Assembly (NCBI GenBank): GCA_037975125.1
Contig: JAJQOW010000021.1
Span: 83,501-147,500, forward strand
Source of the DNA: Latrodectus hesperus
Lineage: Eukaryota > Arthropoda > Arachnida > Araneae > Theridiidae
Reading direction: 5' to 3'
DNA: 64,000 bases
Part shown: in pieces, positions 1 to 12,311 of the stretch
How the letters are laid out: the number at the start of each line of letters is the position of its first letter
Numbering within the stretch: the stretch's first letter is position 1
Notes under the pieces: generated by a model
Told to the model about the DNA's origin: nothing
The model's input: the letters and a program-made list of their open reading frames with translations, nothing else
Databases searched by the model: none
Program-made: the position numbers and the translations under genes

Positions 1-1510
1 GGGATACTGAACTTGTTCCGAGCTGTTTAATTTAATATAATTATTATCAAACAGTACTGTTCCAGCCCTGAGGTTGTTAGGGGTGCACGCCGGGAACGAG
101 AATTTTTAATGTTTTCTTCTTTTGTTTTATTTAAAGGAAAAATATAACCGAAATTTCAATTAGTTCATACGAAATAAGGGAAATGAAAAAATCTTCTCGC
201 ACATCAGAGGCAGCTATTCTAGGACCGGACTTATTAACAATTCTTTTCTAGAAAATTAAAATTTTATAGATATAATGATATGTGTTTGATAATTACAACT
301 TCGATTACGTTAAATTTTATGTATTGTACTCATTTACAAGACTCACAATAATATTTATGTTACAACCACGTTTCTCAGGTACAAATTCATTTAATGTGAT
401 TTTCATCATAGGAGTAAAACTTTTCAATTTTAACTTTTAATTCTCATCAAACACGTCGATTCTATGTATACAGGTTGTTTTAGGTACATAGGGTAGTTTT
501 TATCCACTCTTTTCACTTTAATAAATAAAATGGATTTCCTACAACAAGAATACTTCATTCTAAATAATTTCTAACGCTTGAATTTAAAATGACCGTATTT
601 TTTCTGCAACTGGATACCATGAAGTAGAATGCAATTTTTTCCTTAAAAGGATCATTCTTGCAATGGAAGCTACGTACAGAACGATAGCATGATATGAAAG
701 CAAACAGATTGAGCTCATACCTTACAGATGAGAATTTGCACGAAATTGTAGATTTTTAAAGTATGTTTACTTTGTGGGAGTAACTTCTTTATAAGATTGT
801 TCAAAAGTTTTATAGTTACAATTTCCCGAGTTTAAATCTAAAAAAGATTTCCCTATGATTTTTTCTAATCATCAATTTATTAGTCTTTTGATATTTTTGA
901 TTTTATTTTGGTCACGAAACCTGTTAACAAAATGTAATAACATTTAACTCATAGAAAAATACGTACACCTTAAAATTATTAATCACTTCAAAAAGTAGTA
1001 GATAATTCTTTATGACTCTTAATATTTTACATTAAGTAATATCTATTACTTCGTACACTAAATAACAACTTGTTTTTTAAGAAATCAATTGCAGGAATTT
1101 CAAATAACTATATTTTGTATATTGATTAATTCATTTTACTGCTATTTTCTAATCGAAAACGAGCAACCTATATCACAAATCCAAAAGCAAGTGTCTCCAT
1201 CAATGTTATAAGCAGAGCTATAATGATGCGCAGAAGTAATAAAAAATTTATCTCATTGATCCAGCTCGATATTACTTTACTTTAACTATATTTTAAATTA
1301 TTTCTAATCCAGACAAATTGATTTAATAATTCTTTGTTAAAAATTTTATAAATTAACTATCGTTAACAAATTTCAATCCTTAATTACATTGTAAAAAATA
1401 ATTTTATTAGAAATATAGTATCAAAATTATTTATTTCTTTCCTAATTAAGTCATTCTTTACTCATTAATAAAAATAACTCATTCATTACTCATTAACAAA
1501 ACATTTTCAG
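1..1510. other. AT-rich sequence, no gene seen
   Basis: Long A/T-rich sequence with frequent stops in all frames and no recognisable repeat. It ends in a pyrimidine-rich stretch and an AG immediately before the exon at 1511, so its right part is probably intron of the gene whose exon follows. Confidence 0.4.
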
Positions 1511-1690
1511 AAAGAGTTTTGTCTGCAAAACAGGGGTAAAGTAGAAGGCTATGATTCCATGAAAGAGCAACTAATGAGCTTCTTGACAACATATCAACCA
1601 CAAATAGTTTCAAGTAATGCTCCTGAATCGCAAATTCTTTCTGAAGCAGTTCGCTCTATTCTTGAAGACCTTATGACAGCAAAAGCGGCA
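1511..1690 (+). CDS. Internal coding exon, unknown host gene
   Basis: A 180-nt open stretch lies between an acceptor (acattttcag ending at 1510) and a consensus donor (gtaagt at 1691). It encodes exactly 60 codons with both junctions in phase 0. The reading frame is open from the first base, beginning KEFCLQNRGKVEGYDS and ending EDLMTAKAA, and is richer in G+C than its flanks. The composition (many Q, E, S, L) suggests a soluble, partly helical protein. I do not recognise the family. The frame continues 33 codons into the presumed intron before a stop, as expected by chance. Spliced directly to the acceptor at 6533 it would read 15 more codons to a stop in one phase; joining the longer open frame there needs a further exon. 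No start codon or promoter is visible, so the 5' exons would lie outside the window. Confidence 0.5.
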
Positions 1691-2450
1691 GTAAGTGCAA
1701 TTTTCAACAGTTACAATAAAATAAGTAAAGATTACAAAGTTGAACATTTAAACGCAGATTTTATTTATATAAAAAAAACAACAATTTAATTGTAAAACAA
1801 TCCTATATCGTTTTAAAATAAAATATAGCGTAAAACTTTTTTCTTAGTAAATTATCATGGTCAAATTAAAGTTTAAATTGTTTTATATTTATTTCTCTTT
1901 CAACAAAAACATTTACTTTTTTTCACATTCGATTATCTCATGAAGTTTTAAAGAATAATGCAATTTTTTCCAAATTTTGAGTTCGTATATTTTTATCTAA
2001 TCATGGAGCAGTTGAATATAATGGCATATATCAAGATCGGCACAAAAAGAAAATATATTAGGAATGACTATTGTTTCTATCGTTATATCAAAGATGATTG
2101 ATTACAGACTCATGTAAGAACCATCCTTTAAAAACATAAGTTCCCAAGACTGGAATGTTCCCTGTACTGCAGATGAGATTTCATAATCCAGAAAATAAGT
2201 TATGCATCAGAAACGAGATGCATATCTCATTACAAGGCCATGATCAAAATCTTGTTAAACATACTATTTTGAACAAAGTTATTTATACAATAAAAGAATA
2301 TGAGAAGTAATATGTAGCAACATAACAATAGATAAAAGAATATTAATATGATTGATGGCAAGTGAATCTGATATGTTGTTATAAGTTTATAAGATTCGCT
2401 CATTAAAAGATATTTTTCCTGTGTTATTCATTTGCATCGTGTCTTTTGAC
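1691..2450. other. AT-rich sequence, probable intron
   Basis: It starts with the consensus donor gtaagt. No open frame of note, no repeat and no RNA gene was seen. Confidence 0.35.
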
Positions 2451-2938
2451 CATAGGTTCCCAAAGTGGTCCATAGGAAACCACACGGGGGTCCTAGTAGA
2501 CGTGAAAAGAAAACAGGGGTTCACACGTTGTAAGTGGGGCTCCACAAAAAATTTTCTGGTTTTCATAATAAAGTACAAAAATTTTAACTTGGATTTACCT
2601 ATTAACGTACGCAGGTAGCATCATTCACTAGGTATAGGTACTCAAAAATATTTGAGATTCAGTTCAAACACAGAATTGAATAGAAGAATAGATAATAGTA
2701 CAAGTGTACACCACATGTCGAGACTTGTAAAAATTATATAAATTCTAGAGATTATTCTAAACTGCTATAAAAAAGAACAAAAAGCCAGGGGAAATTAAAC
2801 TTTAGGTACTTTTTTGTTTAAGTAGTTTTAGTGAATATCTAGGTACTTTTTGTTAGCAGCAGGTGGTCTACTTAAAATAGTAAAATTTTGAAAGTGGTCC
2901 ACGAGAAAAAAATGTTTAGGAACCCATGTTTTAGACAA
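2451..2938. mobile_element. Nonautonomous hAT element (MITE-like), 488 bp
   Basis: The left end reads CATAGGTTCCCAAAGTGGTCC. The right end, read on the opposite strand, begins CATGGGTTCCTAAAC. Both resemble the usual hAT terminus with its GGTTCCCAAA core. The 8-bp flanks, cttttgac on the left and ttttagac on the right, agree at six positions, which fits an aged 8-bp target duplication. A second copy of the subterminal motif AAAGTGGTCC lies near the right end (2891-2900). There is no transposase frame inside, so it would have been moved by a related autonomous element. Confidence 0.65.
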
Positions 2939-5570
2939 TATAGCGATTCGCCAGAATCAGAACTTTATGAAGGTAACTAAAAAAAATTACTTCTTGAAAA
3001 CGTCCACACATTTTTTTTAATTCTAAGAGATGCATTTCATAAATAGCAATGAAAAGGAGTGTGGCAACTCAGCCACAGTAAATCCCTAAAGGGGAATGAG
3101 AAGCGCATTTTCCCTATCCGATGGGGAATCTAGCCCAGTTGCTATATGGATGCGGTTGTATGAAGACCGTATTGGCACCAGTAGTATTATGGTGTGGAAC
3201 TTATTTTTATGGAGTGTAATCATGAAAATTGTTATTTGTTAAGTTGTTATTGTTAAAATAAAATATTAAAGGCAACAGGACTTATTAATGCAACCAATAA
3301 GTAACGCAACAAGGAGTATCTAGTTGTCCCCGAAATTTCTACTAAGGTCTTTACAATGCAAATGGATTCGATAATCAAGCCTTGAGCGAAGGGCATTGAT
3401 TTCTTCTTTTACTGTTCAAATACTTTGATTATATTTTGACCACCAAAATTTAGTCACGGTAGTAGGTAACTCTTTTGCAATGGTAACATATTTTATAAAT
3501 TAGATAATTTTAGAGTCATTTCGTTTGGTTGACGAAGCTAATTTCTGTAAATGTAGAAGAAACGCTTAAAACTAAACGCAAAAAATGTGCAAAACACATG
3601 ATTTGAAATTGGTCTAGTTAAAAAAAAATTCTTAGTGGAAAGAAAGACTTTAGTACATGGAATGTTAAATAATCAGATATCTACAACAAAGTATATCCTA
3701 CTATGCATAGCTTATTTGTAATAATATAATGTGCGAAGTATAATTTACTTGCTAGATTAAATTAAAAATAATAACGAAAAAAATACTTACCTGCCCAAAT
3801 AGCTAAAATGATTAAGAGTCACCACCATAGTCACAAAACGTATCTTTCTGCTGAATATATAGAATATGCATGCTAATTGCGTATTTTCAATGGAATTTAG
3901 CTTAAAGTATTACATGGTATTTCTTAGAGCTGGAGATATTTAGCTACATATTTACTTACATAATTTTTTTCATTTTGTCAAAATTTGCAAGTCTTTTCAA
4001 TGTAATATAAAGTATTTATTAAAACCAATTTGAATAATGCAACAGACATTAGTATTAGTAAGAAAGGAGTCCCCATGCCTAAATTTTTGAATCATTGCAC
4101 ATTGCATACGAAATAAATTAATTTTGTTTCAATAAGACCTTGCTGAAATAAATAATAAAAAAATTGTAGAGTTAATATCAAAAAGATTTGAGTGAATAAT
4201 ATTTTGCTTGTGTTCTAAAGTATCGGAAAAATCGTATGATCAACTGATGAATAACATAAATTAGTGGTAAAATTTGACAAAATCAGAATTAATAATTCTT
4301 TAAGTTAAAAATACTTAGAAAATCAAATATGCATATGTTGCTTGGATATTTAAGTAACATATGTATGTTTGATTTTCATTTTAACTGATCAAGTAATTAT
4401 AATAATCAAATTCATTCGTATTAATATTATCAGTTAAAATAGCGTTTTGTATACTAGTGGATGGTTAATATTACTCAACTCACATTGTTATTTTCAAACC
4501 AAAAATGTATTTATAACTTTCTATATTTTTTTGTGAATATTTTAATATTCTCGGCATTATAATTGAATAAATTTCATTAAAAATATTTATCTCATATCTT
4601 TTTGTATGAAATTTTCTTAAAAAAGTATTATTTGTTAAAAATGTAATAATTTAAAAAAGTTTAATTAAAATAATTTCTTTTGAAGTTTTGCCTGATTTTA
4701 AAATTTTTAAATAAAGTGCTTAGGCCATGCATGCTATAGAGACCCTCTTACTTCCTCATATTGCTAAGGATTACAGAAATTCTTTGATATTTAATAGATA
4801 AGAAAATGTCTTTTGGGGTGTGTTTGAATGTAAGGGTTTTTTAAAGACAAGTACGAAATACATACCATAACTGAAAAGTTTAAGAGAGCATCAGGGAATA
4901 AATTAAATATGTATTTATATATACGAAGCTAGTTATATTTTTCAGTTTGCAAAGAGAAAATTTTCTTTCCACACATATGCATTTATTCATGACAATAAAG
5001 GTGTCTTGATGTATGCATTTCCTTGAAAATGAAAAATTCCTATTTTAAAAATGAAAATGATTAATTGCTCGAAGAATTTCACTAATTCTACTAAAAATAA
5101 CTGAAAGTACAGAATTAACACATAAATATTAACTTTTAAATTTGGAATAGGAAATTTTTGCCCAATATTATAGCATTTCAATCATAACAATATTTTCTTC
5201 TCAGTCATGCACATATGACACATTATGACTCCTAATCCTACAACATAGTAGAAGTTTCATTTGTCCTCAATCTCTTACATTACTATAATGAATGTATCCA
5301 AATATTATTTTTATTCGAGTATTGAGACCTTTAACTTTTTAACTATTCAGAATAAAACTTAAAAAAAAATTAAATGTTAAGAAAAAAATATTTTTTAAAA
5401 TAAACATGTTTGTTTGAAAAAATGTTTTGAATTTGAACTGAGGTGTTACATTTTTTTATGAAAAAAATGTTTAAGAAATATCAATAGTTGCATTACATAA
5501 AAAGAAAACGATCAAAATAAAGGCAATAAGTATATTCGAGATTATTTTTATTATTTTTTATTATTTTATG
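2939..5570. other. AT-rich sequence without a gene
   Basis: No convincing coding frame. A slightly GC-richer patch at about 3042-3215 looks like a fragment of an old repeat, but I cannot assign it. A foldback at 4319-4378 is listed separately. Confidence 0.4.
4319..4378. repeat. Imperfect palindrome (foldback)
   Basis: The two arms, each about 29 bases, begin aaaatcaaatatgcatatg on the left and, read on the other strand, aaaatcaaacatacatatg on the right. They differ at only about four positions. No loop of note separates them. It could be the core of a small foldback element or a chance AT-rich palindrome. Confidence 0.5.
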
Positions 5571-5830
5571 GTTGGGCATACCATAGCCATGTGGTAAAAC
5601 CACTCTCTTCATAGTGAAAGAATAAGGGTTCGTAACTATATAGCTACTGTTGAATAATGAAAGGTGGATGTTTTTCTTTCGCCTCTATTGATCAAATTAT
5701 GTGCATGGGAGTTTTTCAAGTCTTCTGCTTTGAAAAACATAATTAAGGCCAATTACCGATGAAAAAACTTCCCTGAAAAGTAATTACATGATGGACATTA
5801 AAATGCTTAACAACGATTTCAGACCTAAGT
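5571..5830 (+). mobile_element. Degenerate tRNA-headed SINE (family S4)
   Basis: A tRNA-like head (gccatgtggtaaaaccactc, followed by a B-box-like ggttcgtaac) is followed by a body with the line gggagtttttcaag and later atggacattaaaatgctt. The same body pieces recur at 5860-6195, 24540-24785 and 54113-54360. The head no longer folds cleanly, so this is an old copy. Confidence 0.45.
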
Positions 5831-5859
5831 TGCCTTCTACGTTGTGTCAAATATTTTAT

Positions 5860-6195
5860 TGTTGGTATCATATGTCTAATGGTAAGATAGCGCTTTTTAG
5901 AGTGAAATATTCCAAATTCGATCTTATTCTCTAGTCACTGTCTAACAAAGGTAGAAGAAGGTTGTGCTTCTGAACACAATAGGGATGGATACTGGGGAGT
6001 CACTGTTGAACAAGGGAGATGTTGAACTTCTGCATACATATTCATCGGGGTGGGTCCTTGGGTGTTTTCCTGGTTTTCCCACTTGCAACATGTGAATATG
6101 GACTTATATCTGTGAAAAGTACAGCGGTTGGCAATTTACGCTGAGGGCGCTAAAATACTTTTCTGCGGTATTCAGTCTTTAGGCTGTCCGCAATA
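5860..6195 (+). mobile_element. Degenerate tRNA-headed SINE (family S4), second copy
   Basis: Head region atgtctaatggtaagatagc with a weak B box (attcgatctt). The body then contains gggtgttttcctggttttcc, a run ending tatctgtgaaaagtacagc, and gcgctaaaatacttttctgc before cagtctttaggctg. This order matches the better preserved copy at 24540-24785. It lies directly downstream of the previous copy in the same orientation. Confidence 0.45.
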
Positions 6196-6533
6196 TGAAG
6201 TCAAAAGCAATGTGTACTGGAATACTAACTAATGTGCATGTACTGGAATATTAACTAATAGTTGATTTAATTAGAAACTTATAATTTTTTACTTAAGACG
6301 CTTATTATTTTTAACTATGTATTGATAACAGTCAAACATTTCGTGTATGTCAACTTAATAGATTTTTATTTTATAAATATCTATTAAGTTTCATAAATAT
6401 CTATTAATTATTTAAATGAAATTTGAATAAAATAAATTTTAATTGCTTACGAGAGAAATTTCTTTAAATAAAAGTACTGAAAAAAGAAATTAACATGAAA
6501 ATAATGGACTAAAATTTTATTCATATTTTTCAG
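6196..6533. other. AT-rich sequence ending in a splice acceptor
   Basis: No gene. The last bases, attcatatttttcag, form a good pyrimidine-rich 3' splice site for the exon that follows. Confidence 0.35.
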
Positions 6534-7191
6534 GCGAGTAATTTACAAAAAGGAAAAATCTCTACAAAGGCAGGAAATTGAAACGTTAAGTAACAAAATT
6601 CAAAATTTGTAATTAATGCCGAGAACAAGCCCAACACAAGACAAAGGACTCCAAAGCATGAAGACACCACCAAAACTGCCGGGCTATCTGTCTAGAGCTC
6701 CTCAAAGGAAAATGCAAGTAACACCAAAAAGGCAAGCACAACCAAGAATGGGCTCACAGAAAATGCTAGCGCAGCAGAAAATGCAAGCTCTACCAAGAAT
6801 GCAAGCACAACCAAAAATGCAATCGTCGCAAAATGTACAACCTCCACCAGTTTCAAGACAGCTTCCAGGCCCTTCGAAAGTCATGGTTAAACCACAAAAA
6901 ACGCCTATTCCTACCCGAACTGTTCCAAGGGGACCATCCCTTGGTTATCCTGGAGGTCAAGGAAGCACTCAGAAAACAGTAATGTTGAGCAGTCCAAGCG
7001 GAAAAACTCCGATTGTAGTAGATGTTAATGTAACAGCTAGGCCAATCGACCAGATTGTTGCAGGGCCTCAAAAAGGGTTGAAAGCGCCAGGTTTGCCCCG
7101 TGGGAAAAGCGGTCTTGCTCCACCAGGCGGCAAATACACCCGAGGTCCTACAGCAACACGGATGCCACAGGGTCTACCAAAAAGACTATAA
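6534..7191 (+). CDS. Possible 3' exon: coiled-coil tail, in-frame TAA, then 191-residue basic Pro/Gln-rich ORF
   Basis: After an acceptor at 6533 the frame starting at 6535 encodes 25 residues, RVIYKKEKSLQRQEIETLSN then KIQNL, with heptad-like spacing of I and L typical of a coiled coil. A single TAA at 6610-6612 follows. Two codons later, in the same frame, an ATG at 6616 opens 191 residues to a TAA at 7189-7191. That part is very basic and low in complexity. It begins with near-repeats of the type K/R-M-Q-x-x-P, continues with P/G/K-rich sequence including TVPRGPSLGYPGGQG, and holds one more ordered stretch, VMLSSPSGKTPIVVDVNVTA. I see no domain. The 191-residue frame may be the real protein, or the tail of the coiled-coil protein behind a nonsense codon or readthrough stop, or chance frame in a 3' UTR. 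The incoming phase does not match the exon at 1511-1690 directly. Confidence 0.45.
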
Positions 7192-8295
<1,104 letters not shown>

Positions 8296-9080
8296 TATTT
8301 AGTCCTATTATGCTGCCTCATCGTGGCGAGGGTGGTGACACTGGGTGGAATGGGCGAAGTACGTCTGGAGATTTTTTCTCCTGGCAGGGTCACCCAAGGC
8401 GAGAAGGCCATTATACCCAGCTAAAGCATAAAGGCAAAGGACAAAGTCAGACTTCTTCCCTCGGGCTTCCAAGGTCTTGCACCAACAGAAGCTGCTTTTT
8501 TCTCCATTTACCATGAATCGTTCACCCACAGTTTTGAATACTGCATCGTCTGTCGCGCAGGATAATCTGAGACGCGTCCGGAGTTTAGGTAGAGGGCTTC
8601 GTTCTAGAAATCAGTTACAATCTCCATTCAAGAAAAGAAAACTCAGGATCATTCAGTGTAATATAAATGGATTATGCTTGGAACTGTAACAGATCGAACC
8701 CATTTGGAACAGCTCTAAATAAGCTAATTAATGATCTTAGCATAAGGATGGAATATCCCCAGGTACCCACAAGAATTGGTGGTTATATATGTGCGACTGC
8801 ATCTACATTTGACTTTTTCACTATCAAAAACTTCCCATATGCCCCCAAAACCACTACCATATGCGAAATGACAAGTGATCATAACTCGGTCATTTGCATA
8901 TTTGACATAACACATAAAGACTATACCATTTTTCACACACTAATTCCAGATTGGACGAAATTCAAACACAGCTTAATTAACGATGCTAATAATCTAGTGA
9001 GTTTAAATAATGCAAATGAAATAGAAAATGAAGTGAATAATTTAGCTAATACTATCTACAAAAATTATGAAAATACATAA
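8296..9080 (+). mobile_element. Internally deleted non-LTR retrotransposon (leader plus endonuclease pieces)
   Basis: The leader (about 8310-8512) contains tacgtctgga, then agggtcacccaaggcgagaa, a block also present in the 5' leader of the full-length element at 57149-62372. An ATG at 8513 opens a frame ending at 8689 that reaches LRIIQCNINGL, the usual first strand of the AP-type endonuclease. From about 8698 the sequence jumps to the end of the same domain: NPFGTALNKLINDLS, ASTFDFFTIKNF and the EMTSDHNSVI block with the SDH catalytic motif. The centre of the endonuclease is therefore deleted. The second frame runs to a stop at 9080. No reverse transcriptase follows. Confidence 0.75.
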
Positions 9081-9106
9081 AAAAAATAAACTATGCTGCT
9101 CCAATC

Positions 9107-9816
9107 AATAGTAACCAGAATATAATTCCTTCTCGGATTTCAGCTGTAACCTGAAACAATCACGATGGATATTTCTTATACAATTAGTAACTACAATAAT
9201 TATACTAGTTACGTAAAAATTATCCACCTTATTATCCTTGAAAAAGCAATGATTTCCCCTAGAAAATTCTTTGCTGTATATTCATTAATTAAATAATTAA
9301 TTTGCAACTGAAAGAAAAACACAAAGCAAAATGGATCATCAATTATGTGTTATCATTGAACACAGCAATATCACCAGGACTATTCCCAGACTTATAACCC
9401 AACAATTCTGTGGAATGGCTATAAATACAGACGGCACCAGATCTTACAAATCATGTAGGAACTGCCCCGACCAATGACTGAGTGGTTAGCGCTCCTGACT
9501 CCGGAGCTGTGGGTCCCGGGTTCGAATCCCGGTTTTGGCATGGATGTTTCTCCTTCTCTGTCCTTTCTTCTGTGATGTTGTATGAATGCAGTCCACCCTA
9601 TAAACGGGTTTGTGGTGGTATGGCGCGGGTAACGCTACTCGCCTCCGTGACTTGGTTCACAGGTGCCCGCTGGGCAACGATAAATGAGTAGCAGTTTCTG
9701 GCCTTGTTGTGGCATAAGGTTCAGTCACCCTTGTGTGCCCGCCGTATATAGGGACTGGATAAAAAAATATATTGACTGGCCTGATCAGGAGCTCATCCCC
9801 GAAAATATTTTTAACT
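9107..9816 (+). repeat. Partial third copy of the segment at 19278-19994 and 48931-49648
   Basis: From aatagtaaccagaat to aatatttttaact the sequence is collinear with 19278-19994 and 48931-49648. It includes about 350 bp of non-SINE sequence as well as the S1 SINE, so it is a copied segment and not an independent SINE insertion. It differs from the other two by scattered substitutions and by a small reshuffle near the SINE tail. Its right end meets the 73-bp array of copy A exactly. Confidence 0.85.
9464..9781 (+). mobile_element. tRNA-derived SINE, family S1
   Basis: The tRNA-like head has an A box (tgactgagtggttagcg) and a B box (ggttcgaatcc), the internal RNA polymerase III promoter. The head resembles class II (Ser/Leu-type) tRNAs. 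The body carries cctataaacgggtttgtggt, tccgtgacttggttcac and gataaatgagtagcagtttc. Other copies in the window are at 19631, 25527, 49285 and 55107. It encodes nothing; the frames through it are chance. Confidence 0.85.
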
Positions 9817-10110
9817 GATCAATTTTGGAACAAGTGTTTATAAGCATTGATGAATATTTTTAAGAATTGACTCAATCAATAGGTAATGGTGATCAATTTT
9901 GGAACAAGTGCTTATAAGCATTGATGAATTTTTTTTAAGAATTGATTCAATCAATAGGTAATGGTGATCAATTTTGGAACAAGTGCTTATAAGCATTGAT
10001 GAATTTTTTTAAGAATTGACTCAATCAATAGGTAATGGTGATGAATTTTGGAACAAGTGCTTATAAGCATTGATGAACTTTTTCAAGAATTGATTCAATC
10101 AATGGAACTA
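9817..10110 (+). repeat. 73-bp tandem array, about 4 units (copy A)
   Basis: Units start tgatcaattttggaacaag, contain the perfect 12-base palindrome tgcttataagca, and end near caatcaataggtaatgg. Copy B has about 14 units of the same repeat at 35519-36533. Confidence 0.95.
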
Positions 10111-10369
10111 TTTGAAGGTTGTTAATCTAAAATTTATAAACAGATAAGCCTTGAGGCTTGACAGCTCCAAAGGTATTTTTTCACTTGGAGGGCATTGCAA
10201 CCACGACCTGTTTGTCATACACCTATAGTGAATACAGCCAATCTTCAGTAAAGTATGGAATTGAAATCAATATTTTCTGATAATGACCATGACGCCTTTC
10301 CTAACCAGGCCACATCGACTCCATCGTGTTTATCCTATGGGCTTTACTCATCTTATATGGAGGGAGGGA

Positions 10370-11470
10370 AGGTTTATCCTTCTTTCCCTCTACATAAAAT
10401 GAGTCAAGCCTATTAACTGTAAGATACTGAGGAATACTTTTTAGCTAATCTGGGCGTTTATAAGAGGGTTTAATATATAATTCGAAAGATCTGAGCGCCA
10501 TCTATGTAAATTAGTTTAAAATATTATAGCGTATATTATTTTATGCTAATTCTCTTATAAGTAAAGCCTACCTAATATAAAACTTTGGGATATTCTTCTT
10601 ACATTCCCTAATCAAGTTGACAGTAAAAATGTTCCAATGACGCAATGATTCAAAGCTGCAATTCTGAGCACCAGTTATTTAAATTAGTTTAAAACATTTT
10701 ATCATATAATATTTTATGCTAATTGTCTTATAAGATAAGTAAAGCCTATCTAATATAAAACCTTGGGATATTCTTCTTACATTCCCTAATCAAGTTGAGC
10801 GTAAAAATGTTCCAATGACGCAATGATTCGGAAGCTGTAATTCTGAGCACCAGTCATTTAAATTAGTTTAAAATATTTTATCGTATAATCTTTCAAAAAG
10901 TAAAATTTTCTCGGAAACTCTACCAAGGTATTAGACATTGGGGACTCATTTTTTGGATTCTCTAATCAAAGTTACAATAAAAAGATTCCAATGGGCCAAT
11001 TTTTCGAATTGCGTAATTATGAGCGCAATTTAAGTTAATTAGTTTGAATTATTTTGTAGCATTATAGTCATATTTTAGAAGAGAATTAACATTATTTTAT
11101 GTTAATTCTCTCATATAAAGTAAATAAAGCCTATCGAATATAAGACATTGAGGAATTCTTTTTAGATTCCCGAATCAGGATAATTATTAGAGAGTGTTAT
11201 AGCCCTATGATTCGAAAGCCGTAATTCATAGTGCCATTTATGTAAATTAATTTAAAAATATTTTGTCATAAAATATTTTATAGTTCTTTTATAAGGTAAA
11301 TAAAGACTATATAATGTAAGATATTGAATTCTTTTTAGATTTTTTAATCCATCCCAAATCCAGAGGTTTATTATAAGAAAACTCATACTGACGCAATGAT
11401 TTGGAGTCCATAATTCAGAGCGTAATTCGTAAGTTTAAAATATTTTGTCATAAAATAAATAAGAAAAGAA
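10370..11470 (+). repeat. Diverged ~180-bp tandem array, about 6 units (copy A)
   Basis: Each unit holds a variant of aagcctatctaatataa, a line ending cattccctaatcaagtt, and a line with caatgattc before an AT-rich tail. Two central units (about 10560-10880) are very alike, while outer units are much more diverged. Copy B has about nine nearly identical central units with the same diverged outer ones. Confidence 0.85.
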
Positions 11471-12301
11471 AATGTTTTGCATGTAAATATTTTGGCGAAT
11501 TTATTAACTAATTTTTCATAAAATAAGGTAATTTTGAAATGTAAACAATAGATTAACTAAGTGTTAACAAAAACATTCACTTTTTACCACATAATTAGAA
11601 ACAAATATTGAAATGTTCGGCAGTGATAGTTTGAAAACAGAATCTATTGTACAATAGAAAATTTATAAAAGTTGATTTGTTACTCCACGATAACGTTAAC
11701 CCAACGAATGTCAAGTTACGGTTTAGGTGGATTTCAAGCAACCACAAACACCCCCGCCCTGCTTCAGTGGTTAACTAATCAGATGCCGTCTTACCATGGA
11801 TTCCTTTGAACTGGAAATTATAATATTGATGGATTTACTACATTCTGTCTAGGTTGATGGACAACAGTTAGGTCGATTGAAATGGCAGATACAAAGTGGA
11901 ACAATAATATATCAGTAAGGAATAAAAATACATAAAATGCAAAAAAAGAGCTCAATTAATTACATTTCTTAAAAAAAATCATAATTTTTTATAATATTGA
12001 TCAAGTGTTCAAAAAATTTGTTTTATGGCCAATATTTTTGATTGGTTAAAGATGCATAGTTCTTCGAAATGAAAGAAAACTTTGTAAGTGCTTTCTCTTT
12101 GATATTTTAAAAGACTTAAATAATAGCTTCTCGCAATTTGAAAAGTTTCTATTTTTAACTAATATTTTATGAAATGAAACAATTACGTATTTTTCAAGAA
12201 GGTAGTTCAGCACCATTTGCACAATCTTTAAACTCATGTAATTTAATCTTAAAAAATTGAGCATTAACTATTACTAATCTGACTAATGATTACTTTATCA
12301 T
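11471..12301. other. AT-rich sequence, no gene
   Basis: No gene seen. The sequence matches copy B (39131-39955) with scattered substitutions and small indels. A 72-residue minus frame at 12046-12264 is retained in B (39700-39918) with several changes; nothing suggests it is coding. Confidence 0.4.
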
Positions 12302-12311
12302 GTTATTTTGA

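Noticed and set aside
3042..3215. GC-richer patch as a possible exon
   Set aside because: No frame stays open across it and splice sites are poor. It is more likely a repeat fragment.
9464..9550. tRNA gene at the head of the S1 SINE
   Set aside because: A and B boxes are present, but acceptor pairing is poor, the same head recurs with the same non-tRNA body, and it is not a separate gene. The same applies to the S2 and AAC-tail SINEs.
9482..9691. 69-residue frame with coding-like look (also 25462-25764 and 54987-55334)
   Set aside because: It runs across the S1 SINE, and the same peptide recurs at each SINE copy. It is the SINE body, not a gene.
9817..11470. CRISPR-like array
   Set aside because: The units are contiguous satellite repeats without unique spacers, and the DNA is clearly eukaryotic.
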